NCBI RefSeq assembly: GCF_002245355.1
Contig: NZ_NOWF01000012.1
Span: forward strand, 1-64,000
Reading direction: 5' to 3'
Source: Paludifilum halophilum
Lineage (GTDB): Bacteria > Bacillota > Bacilli > Thermoactinomycetales > DSM-45169
Length of the DNA stretch: 64,000 nt
Position numbers and translations under genes: made by a program. Positions 62,835 through 64,000 of the stretch are shown one piece after another; positions within the stretch are counted from its first letter, which is position 1; every line of letters starts with the position of its first letter. The notes under the pieces were generated by a model, which saw nothing but the letters and a program-made list of their open reading frames with translations, did not search any database and was not told the DNA's origin.

Positions 62835-64000
62835 GTGGCATCCCGTCCAACGGTAACCGACCGCAATCCGCATCCGGTACCTTCCGGGTCTGTTCCCCGA
62901 ACGGCGGCGCTTTTGTCAGCCCTGGTGATGGGTTTGGGGCAGATGTACAACCGACAGTGGTGGAAAGGCTTGTCCTTCCTGATCATCGAAATCGCATTTC
63001 TGGTGGTCTTCTTCGATTTTCTCAACATGGGTCTGTGGGGGATTGTCACCCTGGGAACTGAACCCTTTTTGGATCACTCCATCATGCTTTTGGCTCAGGG
63101 GATTATCGCCCTGATCTTGATTGTTTTCGGTTTGGGGGTTTACGGTCTCAACATCCGGGACGCCTACCGGATTGGAAAGATCCGGGCACGGGGGGAGAAA
63201 CCGCCTACGATTGGGGAAACTCGGCGGATGGTGACGGACCGGGGGTATCCTTATTTCCTGGTGATGCCAGGGTTGATATTACTGGTCTTTACGGTGATCT
63301 TCCCGATTCTGTTCATGGTGGCTCTCGCTTTTACCAACTATGATCTCTACCATTCCCCGCCGGCGCGGTTGGTGGATTGGGTCGGATTTTCCAATTTCAT
63401 CAATATGTTTCAGTCCGAACTTTGGAGAAACTCTTTCGTCAGCGTATTTTCCTGGACCATCGTTTGGACGCTGGTCAGCACGACGGTTCAATTTGCCCTG
63501 GGTCTTTTCCTCGCCGTACTGATCAACCAGAAACGGGTCCGGTTCAAGAAGTTTTTCCGGACCGTGTTGATCCTGCCCTGGGCGGTGCCATCCTTTGTGT
63601 CTATTCTGGTTTTTTCCGGACTCTTTGACGGTCATTTCGGTCCGATCAATCAAATGCTGGGGATGTTGGGGCTCAGCGGCATTCCTTGGATGACCGAACC
63701 CCTCTGGACCCGGATCGCGCTCTTGCTGATCCAATTTTGGCTGGGTTTTCCGTTCAGTATGGCGCTGTGTACCGGGGTGTTGCAAAGCATCTCCTCCGAC
63801 TTGTATCAGGCGGCGGAAGTGGATGGGGCCACCGCCTGGCAAAAATTCCGCAATATCACCCTGCCTCTGGTGCTATATGCGACGGCACCGGTCCTGATCA
63901 CGCAATACGCCTTCAATTTTAACAACATCAATGTCATCTATCTCTTCAATCAGGGAAAACCCGCTGTTCCGGGGCAATCGGCAGGCGGGACGGACATCCT
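62835..64000 (+). CDS. Sugar ABC transporter permease (MalF/MdxF type), 3' end outside window
   Basis: The frame opens at GTG 62835 behind AAGGAGG and has no stop before the window ends (388 codons visible). An extra N-terminal hydrophobic part (LLSALVMGLGQMYNRQWWKG) precedes the permease core, a layout seen in MdxF/MalF. The EAA-loop that touches the ATPase is visible as YQAAEVDGATAWQKFRNITL. Together with the binding protein it should import maltodextrins; the substrate is an inference. Confidence 0.92.
   Translation, partial: MASRPTVTDRNPHPVPSGSVPRTAALLSALVMGLGQMYNRQWWKGLSFLIIEIAFLVVFFDFLNMGLWGIVTLGTEPFLDHSIMLLAQGIIALILIVFGLGVYGLNIRDAYRIGKIRARGEKPPTIGETRRMVTDRGYPYFLVMPGLILLVFTVIFPILFMVALAFTNYDLYHSPPARLVDWVGFSNFINMFQSELWRNSFVSVFSWTIVWTLVSTTVQFALGLFLAVLINQKRVRFKKFFRTVLILPWAVPSFVSILVFSGLFDGHFGPINQMLGMLGLSGIPWMTEPLWTRIALLLIQFWLGFPFSMALCTGVLQSISSDLYQAAEVDGATAWQKFRNITLPLVLYATAPVLITQYAFNFNNINVIYLFNQGKPAVPGQSAGGTDI

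Overview
The window is a chromosomal stretch from an endospore-forming Gram-positive bacterium (Firmicutes, order Bacillales). The evidence is spoVM, the sporulation membrane protein YlbJ, a three-gene spore germinant receptor operon, FapR control of lipid synthesis, GTG and TTG starts behind AGGAGG-type ribosome sites, and gene order that largely follows Bacillus subtilis. Base composition is moderately GC-rich, which would suit a thermoactinomycete-type lineage better than Bacillus proper; that placement is an inference. No rRNA, tRNA, CRISPR array, insertion sequence or prophage was seen.

Layout. 1-2.3 kb: a truncated TVP38/DedA-like membrane protein facing a MOP-family flippase. 2.5-11.2 kb: yicC, remA, gmk, rpoZ, coaBC, priA, def, fmt, rsmB. 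11.4-16.2 kb: a membrane-anchored GAF protein and a gerA-gerB-gerC operon set into the otherwise conserved rsmB-rlmN order. 16.4-23.2 kb: rlmN, prpC, prkC, rsgA, rpe, thiT, thiN and the 27-residue spoVM. 23.6-30.9 kb: rpmB (minus strand), an Asp23 protein, fakA, a DegV/FakB protein, sdaAB, sdaAA, recG. 30.9-33.1 kb: a small accessory zone with unknown genes, orphan terminators and an AT-rich segment. 33.1-38.3 kb: rsmD, coaD, ylbJ (minus), ylbK, ylbL, yceD, rpmF. 38.4-45.2 kb: fapR, plsX, fabH, fabD, fabG, acpP, fabF, rnc. 45.3-58.2 kb: a frameshifted csaA, smc, ftsY, a MOSC protein, ylxM, ffh, rpsP, khpA, rimM, trmD, rplS, lepB, rbgA, rnhB, yraN. 58.3-60.8 kb: an unknown minus-strand gene and a YifB/ComM ATPase. 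61.4-64 kb: the start of a sugar (probably maltodextrin) ABC transporter operon behind two CcpA-type sites; its permease runs off the window.

How the genes work together. Most are housekeeping: nucleotide and CoA supply, translation start and ribosome assembly, type II fatty-acid synthesis under FapR with a fatty-acid kinase pair, the PrpC/PrkC signalling pair, SRP targeting (ffh, ftsY, ylxM), signal peptidase, chromosome segregation (smc) and replication restart or repair (priA, recG). Sporulation and germination genes are interleaved.

I did not find a convincing undescribed multi-gene system. The items most worth a second look are a diverged about 50-bp repeat present once before remA and once beside spoVM/rpmB; the accessory zone after recG; the broken reading frame in csaA; and two long perfect palindromes, one in the rpmB leader and one on the acpP minus-10 element.
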